A stretch of 54,045 nt of DNA from Planctomycetota bacterium (GCA_016200135.1 JACQFI010000059.1:1-54045), one strand, 5' to 3'. Counted from the stretch's first letter, positions 44,588 to 53,551 are shown. Program-made: numbers and translations. The notes: generated from the letters alone by a model not told the origin.

Positions 44588-44790
44588 ACGAAAGCCTCTA
44601 TGCTACCTTGAGTTACAGCGGCAATTCGAGGCCGAACCTCGGGGGTCTTTATATCCTCTCAAGACTTGGCATCGTCAAGCGGCTTTTAGGCGTCAAATGC
44701 TTGAAGATTGAGCAGCAAACGAGGCGTAAAACATTCATTAAGACAAGGCTTGCCATCATCTAACGTTGTACGTAATCGAGGGGGCAAAAC

Positions 44791-46209
44791 ATGGCCGATC
44801 GGACTTTCTTCGCGAGCACCGTCTGTCTTCTTGCGGCCAGTCTGGCGTACTCCGCCGACGAGAACAAACCCGTGGCCGTCTCGACCAAACTCGTGACGCT
44901 CGACACGCTCAAAGGCTGGACGCTCCCCGAACTGCCCGTCACGAAATTCGAAGGCCAACTGCCCCTCAAGGACGCAGGCGGGTCCGCAGTGAAAGGCCGG
45001 TTCGACAAGGAGCAGATCTACACCGTCAATGCGATGACCGGCGCGCGCGTCTACAAAACCGGCGACCGGTGGGAGATCTCCTGCTCTTTCCCCGACAATA
45101 CCTCGGGCCGCTATATCTTCATGATTGAGAAAATGAGCGATGGCGTGGGCGTGAAGCCCTATCTTGCCATGCAGGGAACATTCGAGGGCAAGGACTTCGT
45201 CCTGCTGGACGCCAACGGCAACGGGCGCTTCGACGACTCCGGCGCCGATGTGCTGGTCTGGGACAAGACCACGGCCTTCAAAGTGGGCGATAAAGTCGTC
45301 ATCGGGAAGGACGAGTACGACGCCAAGGTCTCGGCTTCGGGCAACAGCGTCTCGTTCGGCAAGGGTATGGGATTCGCCACCGCCCTGTCGGCCGTCAAGG
45401 GCGACAACAGCATCGACGGTGGCCTGGCGCTCTGGAACGGCATTCGCGCCTCCATCGGCGCGCCGCCGGTCAAGCGCGATCCCAAGCTGGAAGAATGGGG
45501 CAACAAGCACATCGCATTCATGAAGGCCGTCAACAACCTCCAGCACCCGGAAGACAAGGGCAACCCGAATTACTCCGACGAAGGCAACCGTGCCGGCATG
45601 GGCTCGTGCCTCGGCCGCGGCTCGCGCGAACCGCAGAGCGCCATCATGGGACAACTCACCTGCTTCCTGCACCGCATCCCGCTGATCCAGCCGGAACTTG
45701 AATTCACGTCCTTCTGCGTCGATCCGGCGGGCTGGTCCGCGTTCGATCATTCCAACGGCCCGAGGCGTAAGTTCGATTGGAAGGGCCCCATCGCGTATCC
45801 GCCCGATGGCGCGAACGATTTCGGGCCTTACTGGGCGGGCAACGAGGGCCCCTGCCCCATTCCCGGCGGGCCTCCGGAAGGCGGCGTCGGCCAGCCGGTC
45901 ACGCTTACCTTCTCGCCGCGCGACAAGGTTAAGGACGGCAAATTGACGCTGACGGAAGGTTCGACCGAGGTGGACGGCTGGCTCTCCGCGCCCGATAAAC
46001 CCGCGGTGGCGATGTTCGGCAACAACTGCCAGACGATCTGTTTCATCGCCAAGCAGCCGCTCAAACCCAAGACGGCTTATACGGTGAAAGCGACCGCGAA
46101 CGTCGACGGACAGCCTTTCGAGAAGACGTGGCGCTTCACCACGAGCGAGTCCAACATGCCCCCGTGGATTCGCGGCGGAGGTGGCGGCGGCCGGAAAGGC
46201 GGAAAGTAG
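44791..46209 (+). CDS. Secreted CAP-domain-like protein with EF-hand-like loop
   Basis: A 472-residue exported protein starting at an ATG with GAGGGGG upstream and a short signal peptide ('FFASTVCLLAASLAYSADEN'). In the N-terminal half, 'LDANGNGRFDDSGADVLVWD' fits an EF-hand/calcium-loop pattern (DxNxNxxxDD...D). The middle, 'KLEEWGNKHIAFMKAVNNLQ' to 'NYSDEGNRAGMGSCLGRGSR', resembles CAP (SCP/PR-1-type) domains of bacterial secreted proteins; such domains often have His and Glu metal ligands, of which His at 'KHIAF' and 'NLQHPEDKG' are candidates. The end is Gly/Arg-rich. The function is unknown. It is the last gene before the foreign element. Confidence 0.7.
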   Translation: MADRTFFASTVCLLAASLAYSADENKPVAVSTKLVTLDTLKGWTLPELPVTKFEGQLPLKDAGGSAVKGRFDKEQIYTVNAMTGARVYKTGDRWEISCSFPDNTSGRYIFMIEKMSDGVGVKPYLAMQGTFEGKDFVLLDANGNGRFDDSGADVLVWDKTTAFKVGDKVVIGKDEYDAKVSASGNSVSFGKGMGFATALSAVKGDNSIDGGLALWNGIRASIGAPPVKRDPKLEEWGNKHIAFMKAVNNLQHPEDKGNPNYSDEGNRAGMGSCLGRGSREPQSAIMGQLTCFLHRIPLIQPELEFTSFCVDPAGWSAFDHSNGPRRKFDWKGPIAYPPDGANDFGPYWAGNEGPCPIPGGPPEGGVGQPVTLTFSPRDKVKDGKLTLTEGSTEVDGWLSAPDKPAVAMFGNNCQTICFIAKQPLKPKTAYTVKATANVDGQPFEKTWRFTTSESNMPPWIRGGGGGGRKGGK

Positions 46210-46324
46210 CATTCGCCATCTCGCCCCAGCTCGCGGCAAGTATCCTAACAGTCCCTTGTCGTTAAACTTGAGACGGATATCATCCGGCCTCGTTCGCGCG
46301 GCCAGCCCATGGCCGTTACGCGTT

Positions 46325-46366
46325 GAGGCGGTAGCTCAGTTGGTAGAGCAACGGATTTTTAATCTC
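46325..46366 (+). pseudogene. 5' half of a tRNA-Lys(UUU) gene, interrupted after the anticodon loop
   Basis: GAGGCGG acceptor strand, TA, D-arm GCTC/GAGC with AGTTGGTA loop, anticodon stem ACGGA and loop TTTTTAA (anticodon TTT at 46358-46360) are intact. The 3' side of the stem should read TCCGT but reads TCTCA: the first two bases match, then pairing fails. No variable loop, T-arm or acceptor 3' strand follows. The gene is therefore cut at about 46364-46366, close to the anticodon loop, a known target of tyrosine-recombinase integration. This is the likely left boundary of the mobile element. Confidence 0.85.
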
Positions 46367-46612
46367 AATTCGGACAAGGAAAGCCAAGCGGTTAAAGGCG
46401 ATTTCATAGGTAAAGCGTCCATCGAAGTCCAGCCAATTTCAACCCAAACCGCGCCAGAACAGCAAGCAGAACGCCAAGACAAAACGCCTACTTTTCCTGC
46501 TGATCTTCAAGAATTCGTGACCCTGTGGCCGTCCCTGCCCGACGCCGTTAAGGAAAGCTGGCTAGTCACAGCCCGTGCCCTGACACAAGGGAGGGGCACG
46601 TCCAATCTCTAG
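46364..46612 (+). pseudogene. C-terminal tail of a probable integrase, in frame with the tRNA fragment
   Basis: An open frame reads through the tRNA-Lys 5' half and continues 83 codons to a TAG at 46610-46612. The element-encoded part is a Gln/Glu/Thr-rich linker followed by 'DLQEFVTLWPSLPDAVKESW' and 'ARALTQG', a compact amphipathic end. It has no start codon with a ribosome binding site and no catalytic residues (no RHRY). The tail's position directly after the crossover site suggests the end of an integrase gene whose attP site lies inside the coding frame; the body would then lie at the other end of the element, outside the window. This is inference; the tail could belong to another gene. 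Confidence 0.45.
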
Positions 46613-46912
46613 GACCGCCCAAACCACCACCGTCGCACCAACCAAGCGCACAAAGTCACGGGTTTTGATACCCCCTCATGCGGCGTTTTTTTTGGCGGTG
46701 TGTGTGCCAGGACGACCAAAAGTATAGAACGCAAGGGGGGTAAACCCCCTGTAAGCCCCTTGCTGGGTGGGCGTCCTTCCGTGTGTGTGGCAAAGAAAAA
46801 AAATTATGCACTTAGAGTAATACCCCTCGATATAGATAGCCTTTAAGCCCTAGCCTAAACCCACAACTAGCCGTAAGATTCCCGCCATACATGAACCTCT
46901 AAGGGCGGGCGA
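46613..46912. other. Structured non-coding region before hsdR
   Basis: This 300-base stretch has no gene. It contains an inner hairpin GGGGG-TAAA-CCCCC (46736-46749) flanked by CAAGGGG (46732-46738) and CCCCTTG (46756-46762), and an imperfect inverted repeat AGGACGACC (46709-46717)/GGGCGTCCT (46768-46776), with GTGTGTGTG outside each arm. A run of T (46686-46693) and a run of A (46794-46802) are present. TATAGA at 46831-46836 is a possible hsd operon -10 box with a poor -35. It could be part of an attP arm region, a regulatory RNA or simply an operon leader. Confidence 0.45.
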
Positions 46913-49594
46913 ATGTCCATATCCCCCAACGAATGGCAGACCCGCAAGAAGAAGATTGACCCCATGCTGGCCGCCGCTGGCTGGAAGGTCGTCCCCTTTG
47001 TCGAAGGCAGGCCGTTAAGCGCCTATACCCACCATGCCATTGAAGAATACCAAACCGACCACGGCCCCGCCGACTACGCTTTGGTATCCAAAGGCCAGCT
47101 TTTGGGCATCGTGGAAGCCAAGAAGCAGTCCGTAGGCCCCCAAGAAGTCCTTACCCAAGCCAAGCGCTACGCGACCGGCGTTAAGGAAAGCCAAGCCGAT
47201 TACGGCGGGATACATGCGCCGTATCTCTACTCAACCAACGGTGAATTGATCTACTTCCGCGACGTTCGCCACGACCTGAACCTGTCCCGCAAAGTTGCCG
47301 CGTTCCACACGCCCGCCGCCTTGGAAGAACTGCTAGGCCGCGACGTGGAAGCGGCGCTGGGCTGGTTCAAGGCCAATCCCAATAACCACGCTGGGCTTCG
47401 CCCCTATCAAGTGGAAGCCAACACAGCGATTGAAAACGCTCTGGCGAAACGTAGTCAAACGATGCTTGTTGCAATGGCGACCGGCACCGGCAAAACCCGC
47501 ACCATGGTCAATCAGGTATACCGCCTGCTCCGCTCAAATTATGCCAAGCGTGTTTTGTTCCTTGTGGACCGCCGCGCCCTAGCCGCCCAAACTGTACGAG
47601 AGTTTGCAGCAAATGAACCCGAACCCGGCAAGAAGTTCGACCAGCTTTATGAAGTCTATAGCCAGCGATTCCAGAAAGAAGACTTTGAGGAAGGTGAAAA
47701 GTTCGACCCAAAGGTATTGCCGAATAACTACCTCACCGCGCCCGGCGCAAAACACACGTTCCTGTACGTGAGCACCATACAGCGCATGGCGATCAATCTT
47801 TTCGGGCGCAACGCGATCTTAGGGCTTGGCGACGAAAGCATAGACGACGATGCAACCAAGCTGGACATTCCCATTCACGCCTTCGACGTAATCATTGCCG
47901 ACGAATGCCACCGGGGATACACGGCGCAAGAGCTATCCGTCTGGCGCAACACGCTGGACCACTTCGACGCCGTAAAGATCGGCCTAACCGCCACGCCCGC
48001 CAAGCACACCGCCGCGTACTTCAAGGACATCGTTTTCCGCTACGAATACCAAACCGCCGTCCGTGAAGGCCACTTGGTGGATTACGACGCCGTGGCGATC
48101 CGTTCCGAAGTCAAGATGTCCGGCGTCTTCCTCAAGCCGGGCGAAACGGTGGGCATGGTGGACACCGACACCGGCAAGGAACTGTTGGACAAGCTAGAAG
48201 ACGAACGCGCCTTCGACACCACAGAGATTGAAAAGAAAGTCACTGCGCCCGAATCCAACCGCAAGATACTTGAGGAAGTGAAGCGCCACGCCCTGGAACA
48301 TGATGCCAAGACCGGGCGCTTTCCAAAAATACTTATCTTTGCCGTGAACGACACGCCGCACACCGGCCATGCCGATCAAATCGTTAGACTCTGCCGGGAA
48401 ATCTTTGGCCGGGGCGAAGCTTTCGTGCAAAAGATTACCGGGAAGGTTGACCGGCCCTTGCAGCATATCCGCGAGTTCCGCAACCGGCCCAACCCCTGCA
48501 TTGCCGTAACGGTGGACTTGCTCACCACCGGCGTTGACATCCCGGACCTGGAATATCTGGTCTTCATGCGCCCGGTAAAATCGCGCATCCTGTGGGAACA
48601 GATGCTGGGGCGCGGCACGCGCAAAGGCGAGAAGTACAAGGACAAGTCGCACTTTACCGTCTTTGATTGCTTCGACGGCACGCTGTTCGACTACTTCCGC
48701 AACGCTTCGGCTATGGACGAAGAACCGCCGGAAAAGCCTTCCCGCGATATTGTCGAAATCATCGAAGCCGTGTGGAACAACCAAGACCGCGAGTACAACA
48801 CGAAATGCCTTTCCAAGCGTCTGCAACGCATCGACAAGGAAATGTCCGGCGAAGCCCGCGAAATCCTGGCGACCATGATTCCCGATGGCGACCTGTGCAA
48901 GTTCGCCCGCGAACTGCCCCAAGCGCTTAAACAGGACTTCACCGGCACCATGAAGGTACTTCGCGAGCCGCGCTTCCAAAACTTCCTGGTGAACTACCCG
49001 CGCCCCAAGAAGGTCTTCTTAGTCGGCCACGAAGTGGAAGACGCCGTGACCTCGCGTGTGCTTATTCGGGACGGGCTGGGCAAGCAGTACAAGCCGGAAG
49101 ACTATCTTGCCGCATTCGCCCGATTCGTGAAGGAAAACCCGGCGCATGTCCAGGCGATACAGATTCTCTTGAACCGGCCCCAGGATTGGGGCACCGACGC
49201 CCTTAGCGAACTGCGCCAAAAGCTGGCCGCGACGCCCGAACACTTCACCGTTGAGAATCTCCAGAAGGCGCACGAGATCCAATACCACAAGGCCCTGGCC
49301 GACATCATATCCATGGTCAAGCACGCAGCGCGCGAGGAAGCCCCGCTGCTCACGGCACCGGAGCGCGTGGACGCTGCGTTTGTGCGTCTCTCGGCTTCGC
49401 AGACGTTCACGCCCGAACAGCAAAAGTGGCTGTCGCGTATCCGCTCGCACCTGATAGAAAACCTCACCATTGATCGGGAAGACTTTGCGTTGCCGGTCTT
49501 TGAACGTGACGGCGGGTGGAAACCCGCCGACAAAGTGTTCGCAGGGCGCTTGCTGGACATCTTGAAGCGGTTGAATAGAGAAATTGCGGCATAA
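46913..49594 (+). CDS. hsdR: Type I restriction endonuclease, R subunit
   Basis: An 893-residue HsdR. The N-terminal nuclease has Asp54, Glu68 and Lys70 in 'HGPADYALVSKGQLLGIVEA', the PD-(D/E)xK pattern of the family. The translocase has 'LRPYQVEANTAIENALAKR', Walker A 'ATGTGKT' (189-195), motif II Asp-Glu-Cys-His (330-333, 'IIADECHRGYTAQ'), motif III 'GLTATPAKHT', motif V 'VTVDLLTTGVDIPDLEYLVF' and motif VI 'LWEQMLGRGTR'. The C-terminal 250 residues resemble the EcoEI-type R C-terminal domain, and the length fits that subtype. It cuts unmodified DNA after ATP-driven translocation, in a complex with M and S. AAGGG precedes the ATG. It is the first gene of the operon. Confidence 0.95.
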   Translation: MSISPNEWQTRKKKIDPMLAAAGWKVVPFVEGRPLSAYTHHAIEEYQTDHGPADYALVSKGQLLGIVEAKKQSVGPQEVLTQAKRYATGVKESQADYGGIHAPYLYSTNGELIYFRDVRHDLNLSRKVAAFHTPAALEELLGRDVEAALGWFKANPNNHAGLRPYQVEANTAIENALAKRSQTMLVAMATGTGKTRTMVNQVYRLLRSNYAKRVLFLVDRRALAAQTVREFAANEPEPGKKFDQLYEVYSQRFQKEDFEEGEKFDPKVLPNNYLTAPGAKHTFLYVSTIQRMAINLFGRNAILGLGDESIDDDATKLDIPIHAFDVIIADECHRGYTAQELSVWRNTLDHFDAVKIGLTATPAKHTAAYFKDIVFRYEYQTAVREGHLVDYDAVAIRSEVKMSGVFLKPGETVGMVDTDTGKELLDKLEDERAFDTTEIEKKVTAPESNRKILEEVKRHALEHDAKTGRFPKILIFAVNDTPHTGHADQIVRLCREIFGRGEAFVQKITGKVDRPLQHIREFRNRPNPCIAVTVDLLTTGVDIPDLEYLVFMRPVKSRILWEQMLGRGTRKGEKYKDKSHFTVFDCFDGTLFDYFRNASAMDEEPPEKPSRDIVEIIEAVWNNQDREYNTKCLSKRLQRIDKEMSGEAREILATMIPDGDLCKFARELPQALKQDFTGTMKVLREPRFQNFLVNYPRPKKVFLVGHEVEDAVTSRVLIRDGLGKQYKPEDYLAAFARFVKENPAHVQAIQILLNRPQDWGTDALSELRQKLAATPEHFTVENLQKAHEIQYHKALADIISMVKHAAREEAPLLTAPERVDAAFVRLSASQTFTPEQQKWLSRIRSHLIENLTIDREDFALPVFERDGGWKPADKVFAGRLLDILKRLNREIAA

Positions 49595-49606
49595 GGAATA
49601 TAAGCC

Positions 49607-50620
49607 ATGTCCGAGAATGCGTCGAATAGACTGCTTCACGAGCTAATCTTGTCACCGAACGTCAGCTCAAAGAAACAAACAAGGTCATTCGCAAAATATA
49701 GGCACGACGATGATCTTTGCCCAGCACTCGAAAAGCAGGTAAATGAATTGCTTGGCATTTTAGAAAAGTATCAAAAGATCAGTCATAAGGTCCATGGCCT
49801 TAATGACCACGGAGTTGATTTATTGGTAAAGATTACCAAAGATGAAACAGCCTCGCACATTGGGATGCAAATCAAATCTGACTCGGAGTTTGAGGCAAAG
49901 GACCTAATTAGGACTCTTAAGGCGCAGTATTATGATGCAGTAAATTATTATAATGATTTGAATTACTATATTTTATTGTGCTGCGATTTGTCAAACAAAG
50001 CCCGTACATTAATTGTGAGTCGCATTGCAACCGAGTTTGCGAAAAAATCTGATGTAATGATAGTCGAACCTGGACGAGCCCTTCAATTCCTGCAAATGTC
50101 GCAAATGCAAATTGCCGCCACGGTGCGATTCGTGTTTGGCACGGATGACATTGTTTATAAAAAGGGGCTTCGGGCAGTTATTGATTTGATACCAACAGAA
50201 AGAGCGATTCTATTCACAACCATATTACGGCACTCTTTTGGTGGGTATAATTCAACTACTCGTTCTGACATTATTGAATCTTCATTTGTTGAATATGTAA
50301 ACGAGCATACTGCGCAAAGACCACGAGATTGGTTTTTTCAAAAGCGAGGAATAGTCGATTTCACTTCTGAGGAAGTACGGAACCTCGAATCTGATTTGGA
50401 CTATCTCGAAGGCCATTTGATAAATTTGTCTGACTCAGAACAATTACTGCCTAATCTTGATGATGAGGAAATACAGGCATTGACGGCAATAATGCTTGAT
50501 GCAAAGGTTCGGTTTAAGTACGAAGATTCCGACCTACTCGATTACATGATGAACGCATTCGGTCGCCAAAAGGGATACACACCGCCGACCGAATTGGCAA
50601 AAGAAGTCGAAGAGGAGTAG
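49607..50620 (+). CDS. AT-rich gene inside the hsd operon, putative D...QxK nuclease-like protein
   Basis: A 337-residue protein of no recognised family. Residues about 45-125 resemble a minimal restriction-endonuclease fold: helix 'NELLGILEKYQKIS', then 'NDHGVDLLVKITKD' with Asp71, strand 'ASHIGMQIKSDSEF' with Gln88 and Lys90 (QxK variant), then 'YYDAVNYYNDLNYYILLCCD'. Mrr-like nucleases use this GxD...QxK pattern. The remaining 200 residues are helical and acidic. The gene is much AT-richer than hsdR and hsdM, yet sits 12 bases after hsdR with an AAGGAA site and its last codons contain the AGGAG of hsdM five bases away, so it is part of the operon. Probably an accessory defence or anti-defence-sensing factor; inference. 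Confidence 0.65.
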   Translation: MSENASNRLLHELILSPNVSSKKQTRSFAKYRHDDDLCPALEKQVNELLGILEKYQKISHKVHGLNDHGVDLLVKITKDETASHIGMQIKSDSEFEAKDLIRTLKAQYYDAVNYYNDLNYYILLCCDLSNKARTLIVSRIATEFAKKSDVMIVEPGRALQFLQMSQMQIAATVRFVFGTDDIVYKKGLRAVIDLIPTERAILFTTILRHSFGGYNSTTRSDIIESSFVEYVNEHTAQRPRDWFFQKRGIVDFTSEEVRNLESDLDYLEGHLINLSDSEQLLPNLDDEEIQALTAIMLDAKVRFKYEDSDLLDYMMNAFGRQKGYTPPTELAKEVEEE

Positions 50621-50625
50621 TTACA

Positions 50626-52053
50626 ATGTCCGACGTAGTAGCCAAGCTTTGGGGATTCTGCCACACGCTGCGACACGACGGCGTGGATTATGGCGATTAC
50701 ATCGAACAGATTACGTATCTGCTCTTTCTCAAGATGGCCGATGAACGCGGGGTGAGCATCCCCAAGGGTTGCGGCTGGCCCGCGCTGCGTGAAAAGTCCG
50801 GCACCGAGTTGACCGACCACTACGCCGACGCGCTGCGCACGCTGGGCAAGCAGACCGGCATCTTGGGCGACATCTACGCTTCGGCGCAATCGCGCTTCAA
50901 CAACCCGGTGAACCTCAAGCAGCTTATCAATCTGATTGATGAAACCGAATGGACCTCGCTGGGCGTGGACGTGAAGGCCGCCGCCTACGAAGGGCTATTG
51001 GAAAAGGCCGCGAGCGAAGGCAAGAAGGGCGCGGGGCAATACTTCACGCCGCGTGTGCTCATTCAATCCATCGTGCGTTGCATGAAGCCCGACCCGCGAG
51101 CGTCCAAGGACTTCACCGTTTCCGATCCAGGTTGCGGCACCGGCGGATTTCTCGTGTGTGCGTATGAATGGCTCATGGAACAGACCAAAGGCGGGGCGCT
51201 GGACCGCGACACCGCCAAGCGCCTTAAAAAGGGCACGTACTTCGGTCAAGACCTCGTGGCCCGCCCGCGCCGTCTGGCCTTGATGAATCTGTACCTGCAC
51301 GGCATCGAACCGGAGATCACGCTAGGTGACACCGTGGCCGACCCGCCCGCGCCCCGGCGCTTCGATTGCATCCTGCACAACCCGCCCTTTGGCACCAAGG
51401 GCGCGAATCAGGCCCCGGCTCGCGACGATTTCACAGTCTCCACGTCGAACAAGCAGTTGAACTTCATTCAGCACATCTTGACTGTCTTGAAACCCGGCGG
51501 GCGCGCCGCCGTGGTATTGCCGGATAACTGCCTCTTTGCCGACCAAGCGGGCGAAGTCTTCAAGATTCTCACGCAGGATTGCGACCTGCACACGGTCTTG
51601 AGGCTCCCGCGTGGCACGTTTACCCCGTACTCGCAGGGCGTGAAGGCCAACGTGGTCTTTTTTACCAAGGGACGGCCCACGGAAACGGTCTGGATATACG
51701 ACGCCCGAACGAACGTTCCCGGTATTACCAAGAAGGACCGGCCCTTGTCGCCCGAACACTTTGCCGAGTTCGATAAGTGCTACGGCAAGGACGCCAACGG
51801 GCGCGCCAAGCGCAGCGAGAAGGACAGCAAGGAAGACCGCTGGCGCAGCTTTTCGATCAAGGAAGTGCAGGAGAAAGACTTCAAACTGGACGGCTTCAAG
51901 TGGCTCAAGGAAGAATCGCTGGAAGACGCGGACGACCTGCCCGAACCGGAAGAACTGGTCGCGGACGCCGTGGCCGAACTGGAAGGCGCGGTGGAAGATC
52001 TCAACGCGGTCTTGGCGCTACTCGAAAATGGAAACGGCAATGGCAAGAAGTAG
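50626..52053 (+). CDS. hsdM: Type I DNA methyltransferase, M subunit
   Basis: A 475-residue HsdM. The N-terminal helical domain ('LWGFCHTLRHDGVDYGDYIE', 'QITYLLFLKMADERG') is followed by the N6-adenine methyltransferase core: 'GAGQYFTPRVLIQSIVRCMK', SAM motif I 'VSDPGCGTGGFLVCAYEWLM' (DPGCGTGGF, 167-175), 'YFGQDLVARPRRLALMNLYL' and catalytic motif IV Asn-Pro-Pro-Phe (252-255, 'CILHNPPFGTKG'). Pro-Phe rather than Pro-Tyr is common in this group. The C-terminus is a Glu/Asp-rich coiled region that contacts S. The ATG is five bases after the preceding gene, sharing its AGGAG. It methylates adenine at the site chosen by HsdS to protect the host. Confidence 0.96.
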   Translation: MSDVVAKLWGFCHTLRHDGVDYGDYIEQITYLLFLKMADERGVSIPKGCGWPALREKSGTELTDHYADALRTLGKQTGILGDIYASAQSRFNNPVNLKQLINLIDETEWTSLGVDVKAAAYEGLLEKAASEGKKGAGQYFTPRVLIQSIVRCMKPDPRASKDFTVSDPGCGTGGFLVCAYEWLMEQTKGGALDRDTAKRLKKGTYFGQDLVARPRRLALMNLYLHGIEPEITLGDTVADPPAPRRFDCILHNPPFGTKGANQAPARDDFTVSTSNKQLNFIQHILTVLKPGGRAAVVLPDNCLFADQAGEVFKILTQDCDLHTVLRLPRGTFTPYSQGVKANVVFFTKGRPTETVWIYDARTNVPGITKKDRPLSPEHFAEFDKCYGKDANGRAKRSEKDSKEDRWRSFSIKEVQEKDFKLDGFKWLKEESLEDADDLPEPEELVADAVAELEGAVEDLNAVLALLENGNGNGKK

Positions 52054-53551
52054 CGCGCTTGCGAAGCCTGAACCGAGAATACTGCCCGCCCTTGCGGACG
52101 AAAACGGCGACCTGCCGGAGGGCTGGGCATATTGCGCCATTGCCGACATTTTCGATTCTTGGGGCGGCCTGACGCCTTCAACCAGTAACGCGGCCTATTG
52201 GGGCGGAAAAATTCCGTGGGTTTCATCGAAGGACGTAAAGCAATGGCGCATTACGGCTGGTACTGAGTTTCTCAAGCCGTCTGCACTGGAAGCAGCCCGC
52301 CTTCGCCTTTGTCCCAAGAGTTCAGTTCTGGTTGTCATGCGTAGCGGAATCCTTCGGCACACACTTCCCGTGGCAGTATTGGACGCAGAAGTAACGATCA
52401 ATCAGGATATCAAAGCCTTTTATTGCGCTGAACACCGCTTGAACGAATGGCTTGCCCTTGCCTTGCGAGCGCTGGAACAACAAATCCTAAATACCAACAG
52501 GAAGGACGGAACGACTGTCCAGAGTATTGAATACGATCAGTTGAAAGCCTTGGAAGTCAAATTTCCACCAATCGCCGAACAAAAGCGCATCGTGGCGAAG
52601 GTGGAGGCGCTGCTGGCGCGGGTGAACGCGGCGCGTGAACGGCTGGCGAAGGTGCCGCCGATCCTCAAACGCTTCCGCCAAGCCGTCCTCGCCGCCGCCT
52701 GTTCCGGCAGACTTACCGAAGACTGGCGGGCAACGGCAACAGTAGAGGAAGTGGCTGCCGCCAAACCTGCGAATCCAAAGATTGCCGTTCAAGTCGAAGA
52801 GATCATTGAAACACCTGGATACTGGAAATGGCAGCCCCTTGAAGCTGTTTGTAATCCAACGCGTGCGATTTGTTACGGAGTCATAAAATTAGGCGCACCA
52901 CATGTAGGAGGCATTCCTTGTCTCCGAACCAGCGATGTTAAACCTTTGCATATCGACACAGTAGACGTGAAACAAATTTCACCCGAGATTTCGTCAGAAT
53001 TTAAGAGAACGTTGCTAAGTGGTGGAGAGATTCTAGTAAGCGTTCGAGGAACGCTTGGTGGTGTCGCCGTGGTCCCAAGCGAGCTAAGGGGCTGGAACAT
53101 CTCGCGTGAAGTGGCGATGGTTCCTATTACTGGCGTCGAACCAAAGTTTGTCGCCTTCTGGATAGCGTCCATCACCTGCCAGAACTGGCTCACAGACGTT
53201 GTAAAGGGAGTCGCGTACTCTGGTATCAATATCGAAGACCTTCGATTGCTTCCGGTTGCCCTGCCTTCACTTGCCGAACAACGCGAGATCGTCCGCCGCG
53301 TCGAGAAACTCTTCAAACTGGCCGACGCGATAGAAAAGCGCGTCGCCGCCGCCACGCTCCGCGCCGACCGACTCACCCAAGCGATCCTCGCCAAAGCCTT
53401 CCGTGGCGAACTCGTCCCCACCGAAGCCGCCCTCGCCCGCCGCGAAAACCGCCCCTACGAACCCGCCTCCGAACTCCTAAAGCGCATCCAATCCGCCCGC
53501 GCCGCGCCCCAGGAACCCAAGCCCAAACGCGCCCGCCAGAAAAACGCCTAG
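52040..53551 (+). CDS. hsdS: Type I restriction-modification specificity subunit
   Basis: A 503-residue HsdS. Its start overlaps the end of hsdM by 14 bases; I chose the ATG at 52040 over one 12 bases upstream because the latter has no ribosome binding site. Target recognition domain 1 (about 25-170) begins 'LPEGWAYCAIADIF'; a helical spacer (about 172-235) reads 'FPPIAEQKRIVAKVEALLAR'; domain 2 (about 255-400) begins 'YWKWQPLEAVCNPTRAICYG'; a second spacer, 'LPSLAEQREIVRRVEKLFKL', then 'ADRLTQAILAKAFRGELVP' ends it. The half-repeat layout means a bipartite recognition sequence that cannot be read from the protein. Domain 2 is AT-richer than domain 1, as expected for swapped recognition domains. 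Confidence 0.94.
   Translation: MARSSALAKPEPRILPALADENGDLPEGWAYCAIADIFDSWGGLTPSTSNAAYWGGKIPWVSSKDVKQWRITAGTEFLKPSALEAARLRLCPKSSVLVVMRSGILRHTLPVAVLDAEVTINQDIKAFYCAEHRLNEWLALALRALEQQILNTNRKDGTTVQSIEYDQLKALEVKFPPIAEQKRIVAKVEALLARVNAARERLAKVPPILKRFRQAVLAAACSGRLTEDWRATATVEEVAAAKPANPKIAVQVEEIIETPGYWKWQPLEAVCNPTRAICYGVIKLGAPHVGGIPCLRTSDVKPLHIDTVDVKQISPEISSEFKRTLLSGGEILVSVRGTLGGVAVVPSELRGWNISREVAMVPITGVEPKFVAFWIASITCQNWLTDVVKGVAYSGINIEDLRLLPVALPSLAEQREIVRRVEKLFKLADAIEKRVAAATLRADRLTQAILAKAFRGELVPTEAALARRENRPYEPASELLKRIQSARAAPQEPKPKRARQKNA

Noticed and set aside
46181..46363. Start of a real protein upstream of the integrase tail
   Set aside because: This part of the frame is host intergenic DNA and the tRNA itself, with no ribosome binding site; the frame is open by chance before the junction.
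46325..46612. A group I or other intron in tRNA-Lys
   Set aside because: No T-arm or acceptor 3' strand is found downstream and I see no group I core motifs; the sequence after the break is an open frame.
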